Source of the DNA: Flavobacteriales bacterium
GTDB taxonomy: Bacteria; Bacteroidota; Bacteroidia; Flavobacteriales_F; PHOS-HE28
DNA: 26,073 bases
NCBI GenBank assembly: GCA_016702645.1
Contig: JADJDP010000055.1
Coordinates: 1 to 26,073, forward strand
Direction of reading: 5' to 3'
The notes beneath the pieces were generated by a model, which saw only the letters and a list, made by a program, of their open reading frames with translations, had not been told where the DNA came from and did not search any database. The position numbers and the translations under genes were made by a program. Positions 24,580 through 26,073 of this stretch are shown here, piece after piece; the first letter of the stretch is position 1; each line of letters starts with the position of its first letter.

Positions 24580-26016
24580 ATGGCAAAGTCGAAGACGATA
24601 TCGTGGCCCCTCGCCCCAGCCCCGAATCAGGACCACTTCACCAAAGGCTCAATACGAGCTCTTCATCGGCGGCAAGTGGACAGCACCGAAGAGCGGCAAC
24701 TACTTCGACACCATCAACCCCGCCAACGAGCAGAAGATCGCGCGCATCGCCGAAGCGAACGCAGCCGATGTGGACGCCGCCGTGAAAGCCGCGCGCGCAA
24801 ACCTACGACAACGTGTGGAGCAAGATGCCCGCCGCCGAACGCGCCATTACCTCTACCGCATCTCGCGCGCCTGCTACGGGAAAGCCCGCCAGTTCGCCGT
24901 GGTCGAAAGCATGGACGGCCGTAAGGCCATCCGTGAAAGTCGCGGCTTGGACGTGCCGCTCGCCGCCGCGCACTTCTTCTACTACGCCGGTTGGGCCGAC
25001 AAGCTCAGCTACGCCTTCCCCGGGAAAACACCCGCGCGCTGGGCGTCGCCGGGCAGATCGTCCCGTGGAAGTTCCCGCTGCTCATGGCCGCGTGGAAGAT
25101 CGCGCCCGCGCTCGCCTGCGCCTAACACCCGTGGTACTGAGAACGCCGAGACCACACCGCTCACCTCACTGCTGCTCGCCGAGCTCATCCGAGGAAACCG
25201 AACTGCCCGATGGCGTCGTCAACATCATCACCGGTGCGGGTGCCACGGGCGCGGCGCTCGTCAACCATCCGGGCATAGAGAAGATCGCGTTTACTGGTAG
25301 CACCGGCGTGGGCAAGCTCATCCAGAAGAGCATCGCCGGCAGCGGCAAGAAGGCCACGCTCGAGCTCGGCGGCAAGGCGGCCAACATCATCTTCGCCGAC
25401 GCCACCATCCGACCGGGCCGTCGAAGGCATCATCAACGGCATCTAACTTCAACCAGGGCCACGTGTGCTGCGCTGGCAGCCGCCTCTTCGTGGAGGAAGG
25501 CGTGCACGACAGAAGTGATCGCAAGCTCAAGCAGCGCATGCCGCAGTCTTTGGTCGTGGGCGATGCTCGATAGAACACGGATATAAAGGCGATCGATGGC
25601 GAGAGCGGCCCGGCACCATCAACAAGTACCTGAAAGTCGGACAAGCCGACGGCGCGGAGCTGTACCAGCCCGCCTGCGAGCCGCAACAAAGGGTTCAGTG
25701 CCGCCCACGCTCTTCCTCAACGTGGCGGAAGCCGCGCGCGCATCGCAGGAGGAGATCTTCCGGACCCGTGCTGGCGGTGCTGACCTTCCGCACCGTGGAC
25801 GGGGTGATTCAGAAAGCCAACAACACGCCCTACGGCCTAAGCGCCGGCGTGTGGACAAGAAAGGCAAGATCTTCAATATCACGGTCTTTAAGGGCGGGCG
25901 TCATCACAGGTAACACCTACAACAAGGTCGATCCACCTCACCCTTCGGCGGCTACAAGGAAAGCGGGTATGGAAGGTGGGTTGCATGGGTTGAGCGCGTA
26001 CTTGAATTTGAATTGA
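24580..26016 (+). CDS. Aldehyde dehydrogenase family protein (many frameshifts)
   Basis: The product can be rebuilt as about 478 residues, near the usual ALDH length. Starting at ATG 24580 (MAKSKTISWPLAPAP), the segments are YELFIGGKWTAPKSGNYFDT, VVESMDGRKAIRESRGLDVP, FFYYAGWADKLSY, VAGQIVPWKFPLLMAAWKIA (cofactor site), PDGVVNIITGAGATG, KIAFTGSTGVGKLI (NAD-binding turn), TLELGGKAANIIFADA (catalytic Glu), GHVCCAGSRLFVEEG (catalytic Cys), then QEEIF, VIQKANNTPYGLSAGVWT and the C-terminal GGLHGLSAYLNLN. ALDHs oxidise aldehydes to acids with NAD(P)+. At least ten frame changes are present, but all catalytic blocks survive and the net frame is restored, which favours sequence error over decay. Its 5' end is the source-like sequence for the five dispersed fragments. 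The aldehyde substrate is unknown. Confidence 0.85.
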
Positions 26017-26073
26017 GTTTGGGCGTGTCGGCACCAAATGCGCGCCGTCGGGCTATCCGCAGTAATTCCTCGC

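Noticed and set aside
24580..26016. The ALDH at the right edge as a true pseudogene.
   Set aside because: All catalytic blocks are preserved, length and net frame are normal, and neighbouring genes show the same kind of breaks. It cannot be excluded without reads.
1..26073. CRISPR arrays, tRNA or rRNA genes, transposases, integrases, phage genes.
   Set aside because: None seen. The only repeated sequences are the LytTR half-sites, the ALDH fragments and protein-internal modules.

Overview
The window looks like part of a GC-rich member of the Bacteroidota, probably Flavobacteriales or a close relative. The clade is inferred from five exported proteins, four with recognisable type IX secretion (T9SS) C-terminal sorting domains; promoters of the Bacteroidota -7 type (TAnnTTTG, here often TAnnTTCG); weak Shine-Dalgarno sequences; and stand-alone LytTR and HisKA_2 signalling genes. 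Many genes are broken by one-base frameshifts, and two have in-frame stops. Protein similarity continues across the breaks, and unrelated housekeeping-type genes are hit too, so most breaks look like assembly errors. They cluster at about 1-7 kb and 21-26 kb, while one 3.7 kb gene in the middle is intact. CDS coordinates for broken genes span the whole inferred gene.

Left part (1-11.4 kb): a regulated surface-protein locus. The tail of a LytTR regulator is followed by an apparent operon: an exported protein of unknown function, a beta-helix T9SS protein, a receiver-less LytTR protein and a TPR/HisKA_2 sensor kinase. Two further beta-helix T9SS genes follow. Each of the three transcription units is preceded by the same tandem motif, two CGTTCRCCC half-sites about 21 bp apart, with its end about 55 bp upstream of the start codon. 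The layout fits a LytTR operator, so the kinase and LytTR proteins may control secretion of the neighbouring beta-helix proteins.

Middle part (11.4-17.2 kb): small housekeeping or accessory genes. These are DinB, DUF2071, a GNAT/FemAB-like acyltransferase, a DUF457 membrane hydrolase, DUF1761, a LysE-type exporter and a RelE-like toxin-antitoxin pair.

Right part (17.2-26 kb): two exported repeat proteins, a rubrerythrin-like lipoprotein, an OmpR-type regulator with its kinase, a DUF2231 membrane protein, and an aldehyde dehydrogenase (ALDH) at the right edge. Scattered through 12.7-20.9 kb are five decayed copies of the promoter and first codons of an ALDH gene, all on the plus strand and all between genes. 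One is fused in frame to the signal-peptide region of a secreted protein. This dispersed repeat and the LytTR operator set are the two most notable signals. I saw no rRNA, tRNA, CRISPR array, transposase or phage gene.
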